A DNA stretch of 9,678 nucleotides from Streptococcus sp. (GTDB lineage: Bacteria > Bacillota > Bacilli > Lactobacillales > Aerococcaceae). Of this stretch, positions 1 through 6,528 are shown piece after piece. The position numbers and the translations under genes were made by a program. Numbering within the stretch: position 1 is the first letter of the stretch; each line of letters opens with the position of its first letter. A model generated the notes under the pieces. The model was not told the DNA's origin. It made no database searches and saw only the letters and a list, made by a program, of their open reading frames with translations. The stretch is taken from the NCBI GenBank assembly GCA_015264885.1, contig JABZYY010000037.1, forward strand, positions 1 to 9,678. The letters are read 5' to 3'.

Positions 1-1
1 A

Positions 2-268
2 TGTATGGGCTATGTAATGCTGACAGGCCCCTTTAGTCTACTTGCCCTTAGCAACGCTCTTTTTATGTGCGCACTTGTTTGTTTAATGATTGGTATTTTT
101 GCGTATTTAAGTCGCACCGACTTCTTTACTCTTTTTCTAAAGAGCTTCACTCCGAATAAGGAGCACAAGAAGCACACCCTGTTTACCGCATCATCGACAC
201 TCCTCTTTTTAGAGGTAGCCGCACTTCTTGGAATTCTATCCATTTTATCCGGAATCTTCCTATTATAA
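2..268 (+). CDS. DUF3899-like small membrane protein, 5' end outside the window
   Basis: The reading frame is open to the left edge and ends with TAA at 266-268. An internal ATG lies at position 5, but no ribosome binding site can be seen before it. DUF3899 proteins, as I remember them, are longer than the 87-88 residues here, so the N-terminus is probably missing. The visible part has one hydrophobic segment (about residues 10-34), a polar stretch with FF and a KEHKKH cluster (about 39-56), and a second hydrophobic segment at the C-terminus (about 60-87). This helix-polar loop-helix layout, and the order of hydrophobic and FF-containing parts, resembles DUF3899, a family of unknown function in Firmicutes. 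It is the only protein gene on the plus strand and converges on ylbG, sharing a terminator with it. The family call is from memory and moderate; that it is a real integral membrane protein is likelier. Confidence 0.55.
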   Translation, partial: CMGYVMLTGPFSLLALSNALFMCALVCLMIGIFAYLSRTDFFTLFLKSFTPNKEHKKHTLFTASSTLLFLEVAALLGILSILSGIFLL

Positions 269-274
269 AATGAA

Positions 275-309
275 AAGCCGTGTTCTCATTAGAGTGCACG
301 GCTTCTTTT
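275..309. terminator. Bidirectional terminator between the DUF3899-like gene and ylbG
   Basis: AAGCCGTG at 275-282 pairs with CACGGCTT at 297-304. An inner CTC/GAG pair (285-287 with 292-294) shortens the loop. A T-run TCTTTT follows on plus, and TTTTCATTTT follows on minus. It starts 7 nt after the plus-strand stop codon and lies next to the ylbG stop, so it can serve both convergent genes. Confidence 0.85.
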
Positions 310-311
310 GA

Positions 312-608
312 TTATAGTTCTGCAGCTTTTTTCTCTACTTTTTCTTTTTCGATTTCCTCTCGTAATTCTGGAAGAATCTGCGTGAAATCCATACGAAGTT
401 CTTGTCGCAATGATGGCTCCACTTTACGAACGAAGTGGAATGTCGATAAGCGTTCCATGACACTTTCGGCTTCATCTTTGGCAACATATAAATAGATGTA
501 TTTTAAGCGTTTCGAAATATAGTGAATATTCCCAAACTTCTTCAACTGTTTAATTGGTTTCAATGTATACAACCAAACAACGAGTGCTTGTCTTTCTTGT
601 TGCTCCAT
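312..608 (-). CDS. ylbG: YlbG family protein (DUF2129)
   Basis: This 98-residue protein matches the YlbG/UPF0298 family of Firmicutes. The family hallmarks are all visible: an N-terminal RQALVVWLYTLKPIKQLKKFG, read as R-x-x-L/I-V-V-W-L followed by L-K-x-K-F-G, then NIHYISKRLKY (residues 27-37), YLYV and FVRKVEPS (59-66). The C-terminus (about 75-98) is charged and probably helical. The start is ATG with AAGGGAG about 6 nt upstream, placed over the ftsW stop. No membrane segment is present, so it is cytoplasmic. Its function is not established. It is the last gene of the ylaN-ftsW-ylbG run, 12 nt behind ftsW, which suggests co-transcription. In Bacillus subtilis, ylaN, ftsW and ylbG lie in the same chromosome neighbourhood but are not adjacent, so the arrangement here is a compact version. 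Confidence 0.93.
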   Translation of the reverse strand: MEQQERQALVVWLYTLKPIKQLKKFGNIHYISKRLKYIYLYVAKDEAESVMERLSTFHFVRKVEPSLRQELRMDFTQILPELREEIEKEKVEKKAAEL

Positions 609-620
609 TGTTTCTCCCTT

Positions 621-1841
621 CTACATAGCTTTTAATTCGATAATTTTTTCTTCTTCCTCTTCTGGAAGACCTTCTCTTGTTGGTGGCGGCGTTTGTTCGC
701 GGCTTTCTTTATCGCGTCGGATAGCCCATAGTACTAGACCAATTCCGGCACTGGAAGCAAAGAAGCTCGATCCACCATAACTGATAAGCGGCAATGGTAC
801 CCCTGTTAAAGGCGCTACCCCAACGAGCGCTCCGATATTAATTCCTGATTGAATCAAGAATAAAATCGCCACACCGTAACATAAATATTTTCCAAAAAGA
901 TTACGACATTTATTTCCTTTATGGATAATCGCTATGATTAAGCCAAATATCGCAAGAAGTAGAATAAAGATTGTAATAAATCCTAACTCTTCTCCGACAA
1001 TCGCTAAAATAAAGTCCGTATGGGCTTCTGGTAGGAACCCAGTTTTTTGAACAGAATTCGATAATCCTGTTCCAATCCAACTACCTCTTGATAAACCAAG
1101 ATACCCTTGAATTGATTGATAACCAGCACCTGCTGGATCACTCCATGGATTATGGAACGATGTAAAACGGCTTAATTGGTACGCCTTTAATCCGAATTTC
1201 TCAAAAATCGAAGCGTCTAAATAAGTGAGGCCATATAGTCCAGCAAAGACTACGCCCCAAATCGCTAGTGCGCGGTTTGAGACACCTGTCATAAGGCCAA
1301 GTAGGACAGCAACTCCAGCAATAATAATGGACGTTCCTAAGTCCGGTTGAAGCATAACCATTCCGATGAAGAATGCCGTAATTCCAGCTGGGATGAGATA
1401 GAATCTCCAATCGCGTTTACTACGTTCGTTCTTACTATAAATATAAGCCGATGTCCAAATCACAAATAGTTTTACTAATTCGGATGGTTGTAAGCTAAAG
1501 AGTTTTAAGTTAATCCAACTCTTCGCCCCGTTTACACCAGTTGTAAATAATACAATCACGAGCAGGAGAAAGATAACTCCTGCGACTCCCATCATGACTT
1601 TTTGTTCCTTCAAGAATTTCTCAGGAAGAACGGAAATCCCTAGCGCCATCAAAATTCCGATGACGATAAAGACAAACTGCTTCACCATGAACGCTTCTGA
1701 GTTCCCTTGATTAGCAAGAGCGTAATAACTACTTGCACTATAAATCATGACGAGTCCGAAAATTGAAAGTACCGAATACAACCCCATAATGAGTGGGTCC
1801 ACATTGAGAAGGTGCTTCATTTTTTCATGAAAGTTTAACAC
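621..1841 (-). CDS. ftsW: SEDS-family peptidoglycan glycosyltransferase FtsW
   Basis: The 406-residue polytopic membrane protein belongs to the SEDS family (FtsW/RodA/SpoVE), which polymerises lipid II into glycan strands together with a class B PBP. Visible family signatures are SELVKLFV (120-127), MLQPDLGTS (163-171), GFLPEAHTDFILAIVGEELG (268-287), and PLTGVPLPLISYGGSS (344-359). The essential aspartate known from FtsW lies in the AHTDF motif and is D276 here. About ten hydrophobic segments are present. The C-terminal tail is cytoplasmic and ends with an EEEEEK cluster. I chose FtsW over RodA because of the LPEAHTDF motif and the ylaN neighbour, as in Bacillus. The start codon is GTG at 1839-1841, supported by GAGGAGG 6 nt upstream; this SD overlaps the ylaN stop, giving translational linkage. 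An internal ATG 7 codons later lacks such a site. No PBP gene is adjacent. Confidence 0.93.
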   Translation of the reverse strand: MLNFHEKMKHLLNVDPLIMGLYSVLSIFGLVMIYSASSYYALANQGNSEAFMVKQFVFIVIGILMALGISVLPEKFLKEQKVMMGVAGVIFLLLVIVLFTTGVNGAKSWINLKLFSLQPSELVKLFVIWTSAYIYSKNERSKRDWRFYLIPAGITAFFIGMVMLQPDLGTSIIIAGVAVLLGLMTGVSNRALAIWGVVFAGLYGLTYLDASIFEKFGLKAYQLSRFTSFHNPWSDPAGAGYQSIQGYLGLSRGSWIGTGLSNSVQKTGFLPEAHTDFILAIVGEELGFITIFILLLAIFGLIIAIIHKGNKCRNLFGKYLCYGVAILFLIQSGINIGALVGVAPLTGVPLPLISYGGSSFFASSAGIGLVLWAIRRDKESREQTPPPTREGLPEEEEEKIIELKAM

Positions 1842-1853
1842 GTCAAGCCTCCT

Positions 1854-2126
1854 CTAATTTTGGCGCGACTCTTCGTACACTTGCGTATACATGTCGTTTA
1901 ATGCGTATTCTAAATCAGCCATAATTTTGTGGCCTTCGTTCGCGTGAATTAATCCAAGTGACACTGCGAAATCCACTTGTTTCGATAAACCGAATAATTG
2001 TGTATCGATAATTTCTTCGAATGCTGGGCATTTTGCCAAGCAAAGATGTGTTTTTTGTTTTGAAATGAGTTGATAAATTTGGTTGGCATTTTCTGTCAAC
2101 TGAACTAAAGCAGGATTTTGAGTCAT
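1854..2126 (-). CDS. ylaN: YlaN family protein (DUF1507), iron-binding/Fur-linked
   Basis: This 90-residue, mostly helical soluble protein fits the YlaN family. The conserved core CPAFEEIIDTQLFGLSKQVD (33-52) continues as FAVSLGLI (53-60). Cysteines are at 29 and 33. In Bacillus subtilis and Staphylococcus aureus, YlaN has been linked to iron binding and to relieving Fur repression, and it becomes essential under low iron; I carry that over by homology only. ATG is preceded by AAAGGGGAG with about 6-8 nt spacing, a good ribosome binding site. It is the first gene of the operon and sits 12 nt before ftsW, the same pairing as in Bacillus. Upstream lies the large structured intergenic region, so any control of this operon would come from there. 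Confidence 0.93.
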   Translation of the reverse strand: MTQNPALVQLTENANQIYQLISKQKTHLCLAKCPAFEEIIDTQLFGLSKQVDFAVSLGLIHANEGHKIMADLEYALNDMYTQVYEESRQN

Positions 2127-2158
2127 CTCACACTCCCCTTTCTATATTCCATGCTCAA

Positions 2159-2187
2159 AGTATATACTCTTTTAGTATACTTGCATC
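2159..2187 (-). promoter_or_regulatory. Possible promoter/operator for ylaN-ftsW-ylbG
   Basis: On the minus strand two TATACT hexamers (2174-2179 and 2159-2164) lie 33-50 nt upstream of the ylaN start and could be -10 elements. Neither has a convincing -35 at 16-18 nt. The two sites are also palindromes: AGTATATACT at 2159-2168 and AGTATACT at 2174-2181. Together they could be an operator. The evidence is motif-only, and transcription could instead come through from the upstream structured RNA. Confidence 0.3.
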
Positions 2188-2190
2188 CAC

Positions 2191-2215
2191 AAAAAAATAC
2201 CACTAATGCAAGTGG
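2191..2215 (-). terminator. Terminator at the 3' end of the structured RNA, upstream of ylaN
   Basis: On the minus strand CCACT (2215-2211) pairs with AGTGG (2204-2200) over a 6-nt loop, followed by TA and seven T (2197-2191). The stem is short, 5 bp, with a possible 4-bp A/T extension beyond one mismatch. It is placed to end a minus-strand transcript just before the ylaN promoter area. The upstream stem half is also complementary to a distant site (2465-2472), see findings. Confidence 0.55.
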
Positions 2216-2342
2216 AATTTACTGAAAATTTAGAGTTCGCTTGAATGGGAAGATGATTCCTCTTCGACTATCGGATATCTTCATAATCACTGTAACGTTG
2301 CACCGGTTCGAGCCGTACCGTCTCTCACCTTTAAAGCCTCAA

Positions 2343-2375
2343 AGGAGGTGTACGGAATGAATTCCTACACCTCCT
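2343..2375. repeat. Perfect apical hairpin carrying SD and anti-SD sequence
   Basis: AGGAGGTGTA (2343-2352) pairs perfectly with TACACCTCCT (2366-2375), with an inner GGAA/TTCC pair. Read on plus, 2341-2350 is an ideal Shine-Dalgarno sequence followed 8 nt after GGAGG by ATG and a six-codon ORF. Read on minus, the right arm gives CACCTCCTTT, identical to the 3' tail of 16S rRNA. Confidence 0.8.
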
Positions 2376-2377
2376 AA
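2357..2377 (+). other. Six-codon ORF with an ideal ribosome binding site
   Basis: ATG at 2357-2359 is followed by AAT TCC TAC ACC TCC TAA, coding MNSYTS. An AAAGGAGGTG sequence stands at the right distance upstream. The ORF body itself forms the arm that pairs with the Shine-Dalgarno. No plus-strand promoter is evident, and it may be a by-product of the hairpin. It is noted because the combination is striking, not because translation is shown. Confidence 0.25.
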
Positions 2378-2481
2378 TTCGTTTTAATGCGTATCACGTT
2401 ACTGAGATTATAGAATCCGTTAGTCTTTGCGGAATCATCTTTATGCAGCCACTTATTTTCTACTTTCCACTTAGTTAGTAG

Positions 2482-2548
2482 TTTTTTGTGTGCACGTAAC
2501 TAAAAGAGAATGCTACATTTCATCTAGCAAAAGCAGTGCACAAAAAAA
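2482..2548. repeat. Hairpin C of the structured region
   Basis: GTGCAC at 2490-2495 pairs with GTGCAC at 2536-2541. TGCTA at 2511-2515 pairs with TAGCA at 2525-2529. The outer T6 (2482-2487) can pair with A7 (2542-2548) with a two-base bulge. On minus the same A7 is the seven-U run that follows rod B, so the run may serve either in a helix or as a U-tract. Confidence 0.6.
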
Positions 2549-2689
2549 GCTATTACGAAGTTCTGCACGGAATCTATAGTAGCGATAATAGCGAGTGTAA
2601 CTGAGCCTCACAGGGAGTGAGACTACAGGTTCACCCCGGTACAGCTATGGTCACTACTATGAGGAGTTCCGTCAGAACAGAGTAATAGC
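2549..2689. repeat. Long imperfect inverted repeat, rod B
   Basis: Paired segments: GCTATTAC 2549-2556 with GTAATAGC 2682-2689; GTTCTG 2560-2565 with CAGAAC 2673-2678; ACGGAA 2567-2572 with TTCCGT 2667-2672; ATAGTAG 2576-2582 with CTACTAT 2654-2660. Further inside are a GTGTAACTG/CAGGTTCAC pair with two mismatches and CTCAC/GTGAG. On minus the rod is followed at once by seven T. It begins 9 nt after the tex stop, so it could also act as an oversized tex terminator. Confidence 0.8.
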
Positions 2690-2697
2690 GTTTCTAC

Positions 2698-4893
2698 TTA
2701 TTTATTTTCCGGTCCAATCATAGAGAGGCCGACACGACCTTTTTTAAGATCAAGCTCCGTCACCCAAACCGTTACGATATCTCCAACCGCAACGACATCA
2801 CTTGGATGTTTCACGAAGCCTTTTTTCAATTTCGAAATATGCACAAGGCCGTCTTGTTTCACACCGATATCAACGAATGCACCGAAGTCCACTACATTAC
2901 GAACGGTTCCTTCGAGTTCCATTCCTACTTGCAAGTCTTCCATCTTCAAGACATCGCTACGTAAGATTGGTCCTGCGACTTCTTCACGTGGGTCACGTCC
3001 TGGTTTCAACAATCCATCCAGCACTAATTCCAGCGTTTCTTGTCCGATGCCAAATTCTTCTTTCAACTCTTTCGCATTCAGTCCTTTTAATGCTTCTTCT
3101 AACTCTGGCGAACCAAGCGCTAATTTTTCAGCATTGGCTTTTTTCAAAATGGCTTTAGCAACATCATAAGACTCTGGGTGAATGTCGGTACCGTCAAATG
3201 GGTTCGTTCCATCGATGATTCGTAAGAACCCAACGGCTTGCTCGTAAGCTTTTGGCCCTAAGCGAGGTACTTTCTTCAATTGCGTACGGTTTGTGAACTT
3301 ACCGTTTTCGTCACGGAAAGCGACCACGTTGGCTGCTGTTGTTTTCGTTAATCCGGCAATGTGCTCTAAGAGAGCGGCACTCGCCGTATTCACGTTGACC
3401 CCAACCTTGTTCACGGCTGTTTCAACAACAAAGTCTAACTGCTCATCTAATTGTTTTTCTGGCACATCGTGTTGATATTGTCCAACCCCAACGGCTTTTG
3501 GATCGATTTTAACGAGTTCTGCTAGTGGGTCTTGCAAGCGACGAGCGATGCTGACTGCAGAACGCTCTTCGACTTGGTAATCTGGAAACTCAAGGCGAGC
3601 GATATCGCTGGCAGAATACACAGAAGCCCCTGCTTCGCTGACGATAGTATAAACCACCTTACGAGGGATTTGTCGTAATTGTTCCGCCACGAATTGTTCA
3701 GACTCACGGCTAGCTGTTCCGTTTCCAATCGCCACAAGTGTTACACCATACTGCTCCACGATGCGACGGAATTGTCCTCCTGCTTGAGCGCGTTTGGCTT
3801 CTGAAGCTCCTACGTGAGGATAAATCACAGACTTACCAAGCACTTTTCCCGTTTCATCGATTACCGCTAATTTACATCCTGTACGGTACGCAGGGTCTAG
3901 CCCTAAGATGACTTGGCCTTTCATTGGCGCTTGTAATAATAAGTTCTTCAAGTTTTCCCCAAAAATCGCAATCGCTTGTGTTTGCGCCTTTTCACTTAAT
4001 TCATTACGGATTTCGCGTTCAATCGCTGGTCCGATGAATCGTTTGTAGCTTTCTTCAATTGCGCCTTCGACAATCGGTGCAGATGGTGACGACGGATTTT
4101 TAATTTTCTCTTCTTTAATCTTTGTAAGAGGGTTTGTCACGTCGACTTCAATCGTCACGCGGACTACATCTTCTTTTTCTGCACGGTTTAGGGCAAGCAC
4201 ACGGTGAGGAACGATGGATTTCACTGGCTCTTCGTAGTCATAGTACATTTCGTAGACTTTCTTCTCGTCGAGCTCTTCCTTCTTCACAACAGACTTCACG
4301 ATACCATTCTTTTGCGTAAATTGACGCAATTGTTTACGGTATTTTGCTTCATCGGAAATCCATTCAGCGATAATTTCTACAGCGCCGTTAATGGCATCTT
4401 CGACCGTTAGAATCGTTTTTTCTTCATTAATAAATGTGGCCGCTTTTTCCTCTACAGAATCCTTCGTCGTCATGAGTAACCATAATGCAAATGGCTCTAA
4501 TCCGGCTTCTTTAGCAATCGTTGCCTTCGTGCGGCGTTTTTGTTTATACGGACGATAAATATCTTCCAACGCTGTTAAGGTTGTCGCCTTGCTTAACGCA
4601 GCTGTAATCTCAGGAGTGAGTTTGCCTTGTTCATCAATGAGACGGCTAATTTCTTCTTTGCGTTTTTCGAAGTTTTCCAAATAACGTTGGCGTTCTTCGA
4701 TTTCACGAATTTGCACCTCATCTAACGAACCAGTTTGGTCTTTACGATAACGTGCAATAAACGGTACTGTATTCCCATCTTGCAAGAGACCTAATACCGT
4801 ATCGATTTGTTTTGGTTTATATTGAGTGAGTTCTGCCTTCACAAGCGCTACGGAACGCTCGTAAGCAGTGATTTCAGTTATTTGTTCTGTCAT
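2698..4893 (-). CDS. tex: Tex family S1 RNA-binding transcription accessory protein
   Basis: The 731-residue protein has the full Tex architecture: a helical N-terminal domain with VPFIARYRKD (residues 43-52); a YqgF/RNase H-like domain with VILGLDPAYRTGCKLAVID (328-346) and AIGNGTASRE (388-397); the conserved QYQHDVPEKQLD stretch (about 472-483); helix-hairpin-helix motifs with NVNTAS (500-505) and VPRLGPKAYEQA (542-553); and a C-terminal S1 domain with GTVRNVVDFGAFVDIG (662-677) and GLVHISKL (682-689). Tex proteins bind nucleic acids and associate with transcription; the exact role is not settled. Length agrees with relatives. An in-frame ATG 54 nt further upstream lacks an SD, whereas ATG at 4891-4893 has AAAGGGAG about 8 nt before it and begins MTEQITEIT, so I chose this start. 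It is a single gene, separated from the permease gene by a terminator. Its promoter is not obvious. Confidence 0.95.
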   Translation of the reverse strand: MTEQITEITAYERSVALVKAELTQYKPKQIDTVLGLLQDGNTVPFIARYRKDQTGSLDEVQIREIEERQRYLENFEKRKEEISRLIDEQGKLTPEITAALSKATTLTALEDIYRPYKQKRRTKATIAKEAGLEPFALWLLMTTKDSVEEKAATFINEEKTILTVEDAINGAVEIIAEWISDEAKYRKQLRQFTQKNGIVKSVVKKEELDEKKVYEMYYDYEEPVKSIVPHRVLALNRAEKEDVVRVTIEVDVTNPLTKIKEEKIKNPSSPSAPIVEGAIEESYKRFIGPAIEREIRNELSEKAQTQAIAIFGENLKNLLLQAPMKGQVILGLDPAYRTGCKLAVIDETGKVLGKSVIYPHVGASEAKRAQAGGQFRRIVEQYGVTLVAIGNGTASRESEQFVAEQLRQIPRKVVYTIVSEAGASVYSASDIARLEFPDYQVEERSAVSIARRLQDPLAELVKIDPKAVGVGQYQHDVPEKQLDEQLDFVVETAVNKVGVNVNTASAALLEHIAGLTKTTAANVVAFRDENGKFTNRTQLKKVPRLGPKAYEQAVGFLRIIDGTNPFDGTDIHPESYDVAKAILKKANAEKLALGSPELEEALKGLNAKELKEEFGIGQETLELVLDGLLKPGRDPREEVAGPILRSDVLKMEDLQVGMELEGTVRNVVDFGAFVDIGVKQDGLVHISKLKKGFVKHPSDVVAVGDIVTVWVTELDLKKGRVGLSMIGPENK

Positions 4894-4930
4894 AGTCAAC
4901 TCCCTTTCTGTCTCCTCTATCCTATCATGA

Positions 4931-4969
4931 AATAAAAGGAAAAGCACCTAAGCAAAAATACTTAGGTGC
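4931..4969 (-). terminator. Terminator of the purine permease gene
   Basis: On minus GCACCTAAG (4969-4961) pairs perfectly with CTTAGGTGC (4952-4944) over an 8-nt loop, followed by TTTTCCTTTTATTT. It lies between the permease stop and the tex start, only about 40 nt before tex. Confidence 0.93.
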
Positions 4970-5023
4970 CCTATTATGGCTAAAGTTTAAATAAGTGTGT
5001 TCACTATCAGCTGATGTTTACTC

Positions 5024-6487
5024 TTATAAAAGAGCTAAAATAATGAAGTTAAGGATGAATAATCCTGTCGCTACCCATAAAATTGGGTGAATGTCTTTTG
5101 CTTTACCAGTAATCACTTTCACTAAGCAGTAGAAGATGAATCCTGCTGCAATCCCGTAAGAGATACTGTAGCAAAGTGCCATGAAGATGCCGGCAAAGAA
5201 TGCTGGAATCGCTTCGTCCAATTCGTCCCATTTCACATCTGCGAATGAAGAAAGCATCATCACCCCAACAATAATTAACGCTGGTGCTGTCGCTTCTGCA
5301 GGAACGATGCCTACGAATGGTGCTAATAATATTGATAATAGGAAGAGTCCTGCTGTAACGACTGCTGTTAAACCAGTACGTCCACCCGCACCGATTCCGG
5401 CTGCACTTTCAACATAGGTTGTAGTGTTTGAAGTCCCGAAAATCGCCCCAATAGAAGTCCCAATCGCATCTGCGAATAAGGCTTTGTCCATTTTAGAAGA
5501 GAAACCAGATCCATTTTCAAGTTGACGTTCGTCTTCTTCAGAGAAGATTCCTGTTTTACGACCTGTACCGATGAAGGTTCCAAGAGTATCAAATGTATCC
5601 GATAAGCTGAATGCAAAAATCGTCATTAATACTAACGGTAAGCGCGCTGGGTCAGAGAAGAGTTTCACGATTCCTTCTGAACCAAAGGCGGCCAAGAATG
5701 TTGTGCCTAAGTCGTTGAACGCTGCTCCAAGAGAGTTACTTTCGAAACTTACTTTTGATAAATCGACAACCCCCATTGGAATCGCTAAAAGTGTTGTTAA
5801 AACAATCCCAAGCAAGATAGCTCCACGAACTTTTTTCAATAATAAGACTACAGTAATGACTAAACCAATCACTGCAAGAAGGGCTCCTGGAGACGTGAAG
5901 TTTACAAGAGATGGAACGATTCCACCATTTGAATTCACGCTGAACACGCCGCCTTTGTACGCTTCTGTTGCGATATTATACGCAGCACCATTGACTTGAG
6001 TGATCGTTTTTGAATCAGAAAGGAATTCTAATAAGTTGGCATTTTTTAAACCGATATAAGCGATGAAAATCCCAATCCCGCCCCCGATGGCATGTTGCAT
6101 ACTGACCGGAATGGCTTTAATAATCATCTTACGCACTTTTGTTACAGTAATAAAAATATTGAATAAACCACAAATGAATACCATTGCTAATGCTTCTTGC
6201 CAAGTAAATCCAAGGCCGAAGACAACTGTAAAAGTAAAGAACGCATTCAACCCCATCCCTGGTGCTAATGCGTAAGGAACGTTTGCGAAAAGACCCATCA
6301 CTAATGTGCTGACAACTGTTGCAATAATCGTTGATAAGAAGACTGCTTGGAATGGCATCCCTGTTTTACTTAGAATGTTCGGATTGACAAAAATAATGTA
6401 TGACATCGCGAAGAATGTCGTTAACCCCGCCAAAAACTCCGTTGAAACGTTCGTGCCGTTCTCTTTCAGTTTAAAAAACTTATCCAT
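5024..6487 (-). CDS. pbuG: NCS2 family guanine/hypoxanthine permease (PbuG/AzgA type)
   Basis: This 487-residue membrane protein belongs to the AzgA-like branch (COG2252) of NCS2 nucleobase transporters, which import hypoxanthine, guanine or adenine with protons. Signatures are TEFLAGLTTFFAMSYIIFVN (16-35), APGMGLNAFFTF (75-86), DTFDTLGTFIGTGRKTG (297-313) with the substrate-site acidic region, and ESAAGIGAGGRTGLTAVV (360-377). About 12-14 hydrophobic segments are visible. Length is slightly above the roughly 430-450 common in this branch, owing to a loop at about 150-195. ATG is preceded by AAAAAGGAG with about 10 nt spacing. It is a single gene with its own promoter and terminator. No purine riboswitch is seen, but a PurBox-like site lies upstream. 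The exact substrate (PbuG versus PbuO) cannot be told from sequence. Confidence 0.88.
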   Translation of the reverse strand: MDKFFKLKENGTNVSTEFLAGLTTFFAMSYIIFVNPNILSKTGMPFQAVFLSTIIATVVSTLVMGLFANVPYALAPGMGLNAFFTFTVVFGLGFTWQEALAMVFICGLFNIFITVTKVRKMIIKAIPVSMQHAIGGGIGIFIAYIGLKNANLLEFLSDSKTITQVNGAAYNIATEAYKGGVFSVNSNGGIVPSLVNFTSPGALLAVIGLVITVVLLLKKVRGAILLGIVLTTLLAIPMGVVDLSKVSFESNSLGAAFNDLGTTFLAAFGSEGIVKLFSDPARLPLVLMTIFAFSLSDTFDTLGTFIGTGRKTGIFSEEDERQLENGSGFSSKMDKALFADAIGTSIGAIFGTSNTTTYVESAAGIGAGGRTGLTAVVTAGLFLLSILLAPFVGIVPAEATAPALIIVGVMMLSSFADVKWDELDEAIPAFFAGIFMALCYSISYGIAAGFIFYCLVKVITGKAKDIHPILWVATGLFILNFIILALL

Positions 6488-6528
6488 TGAAATGATAACT
6501 CCTTTTTATTGGTTTATTTGACGACTTA

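Larger units (their letters stand above)
2210..2472. repeat. Long imperfect inverted repeat, rod A
   Basis: Paired segments, outside to inside: AAGTGGAA 2210-2217 with TTCCACTT 2465-2472; GAAAAT 2224-2229 with ATTTTC 2455-2460; AAGATGATTCC 2250-2260 with GGAATCATCTT 2431-2441 (11 perfect pairs); GACTA 2266-2270 with TAGTC 2421-2425; CGGAT 2272-2276 with ATCCG 2415-2419; ATAATC 2283-2288 with GATTAT 2406-2411; GTAACG 2292-2297 with CGTTAC 2397-2402. That is 47 pairs in nested order, separated by small internal loops. The apex holds a second perfect hairpin (2343-2375). Such ordered nesting is far beyond chance and points to RNA structure or a hairpin DNA element. Confidence 0.85.
2191..2689 (-). 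ncRNA. Candidate large structured noncoding RNA (about 500 nt)
   Basis: This explains most of the gene-free stretch 2127-2697. No long ORF is present, yet three consecutive rod-like folds cover almost all of it. Rod B is 2549-2689, hairpin C is 2482-2548, and rod A is 2210-2472; each is listed separately. A terminator-like hairpin with seven T closes it on minus. I favour the minus strand because of that U-tract and because tex, directly upstream, reads that way without another terminator, so the RNA may be made by read-through or processing. I see no clear promoter for it inside the end of tex. The strand is not proven, since perfect inverted repeats fold on both. I found none of the marks of tmRNA, RNase P RNA, SRP RNA or a tRNA. 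Size and multi-helix layout resemble ornate large RNAs such as ROOL or GOLLD, but this is only an analogy. A leader of the ylaN operon is the other main option. Confidence 0.5.

Noticed and set aside
2303..2320. GGTTCGAGCC resembling a tRNA T-arm or group II intron domain V
   Set aside because: Stem positions flanking the TTCGA do not pair as a T-arm needs, no acceptor or anticodon arm is present, and no GAAA-capped domain V hairpin or intron-encoded protein exists.
2191..2689. tmRNA, RNase P RNA, SRP RNA or 6S RNA as the identity of the structured region
   Set aside because: No tRNA-like acceptor/T-arm ends, no GAGGAAAGTCC-type RNase P core, no SRP GGAAGCAG/GGTCC loop. 6S would be a single roughly 190-nt rod with one central bubble; rod A has the size but its apex is multi-branched, so I do not claim it.
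2802..3475. Plus-strand open frames inside tex
   Set aside because: They lie antisense to a well-supported gene and have low-complexity or atypical protein composition.
2696..4947. Upstream start at 4947 for tex
   Set aside because: It would add 18 residues unlike Tex N-termini, has no SD, and runs into the permease terminator arm; ATG at 4893 has a good SD and a typical Tex start.
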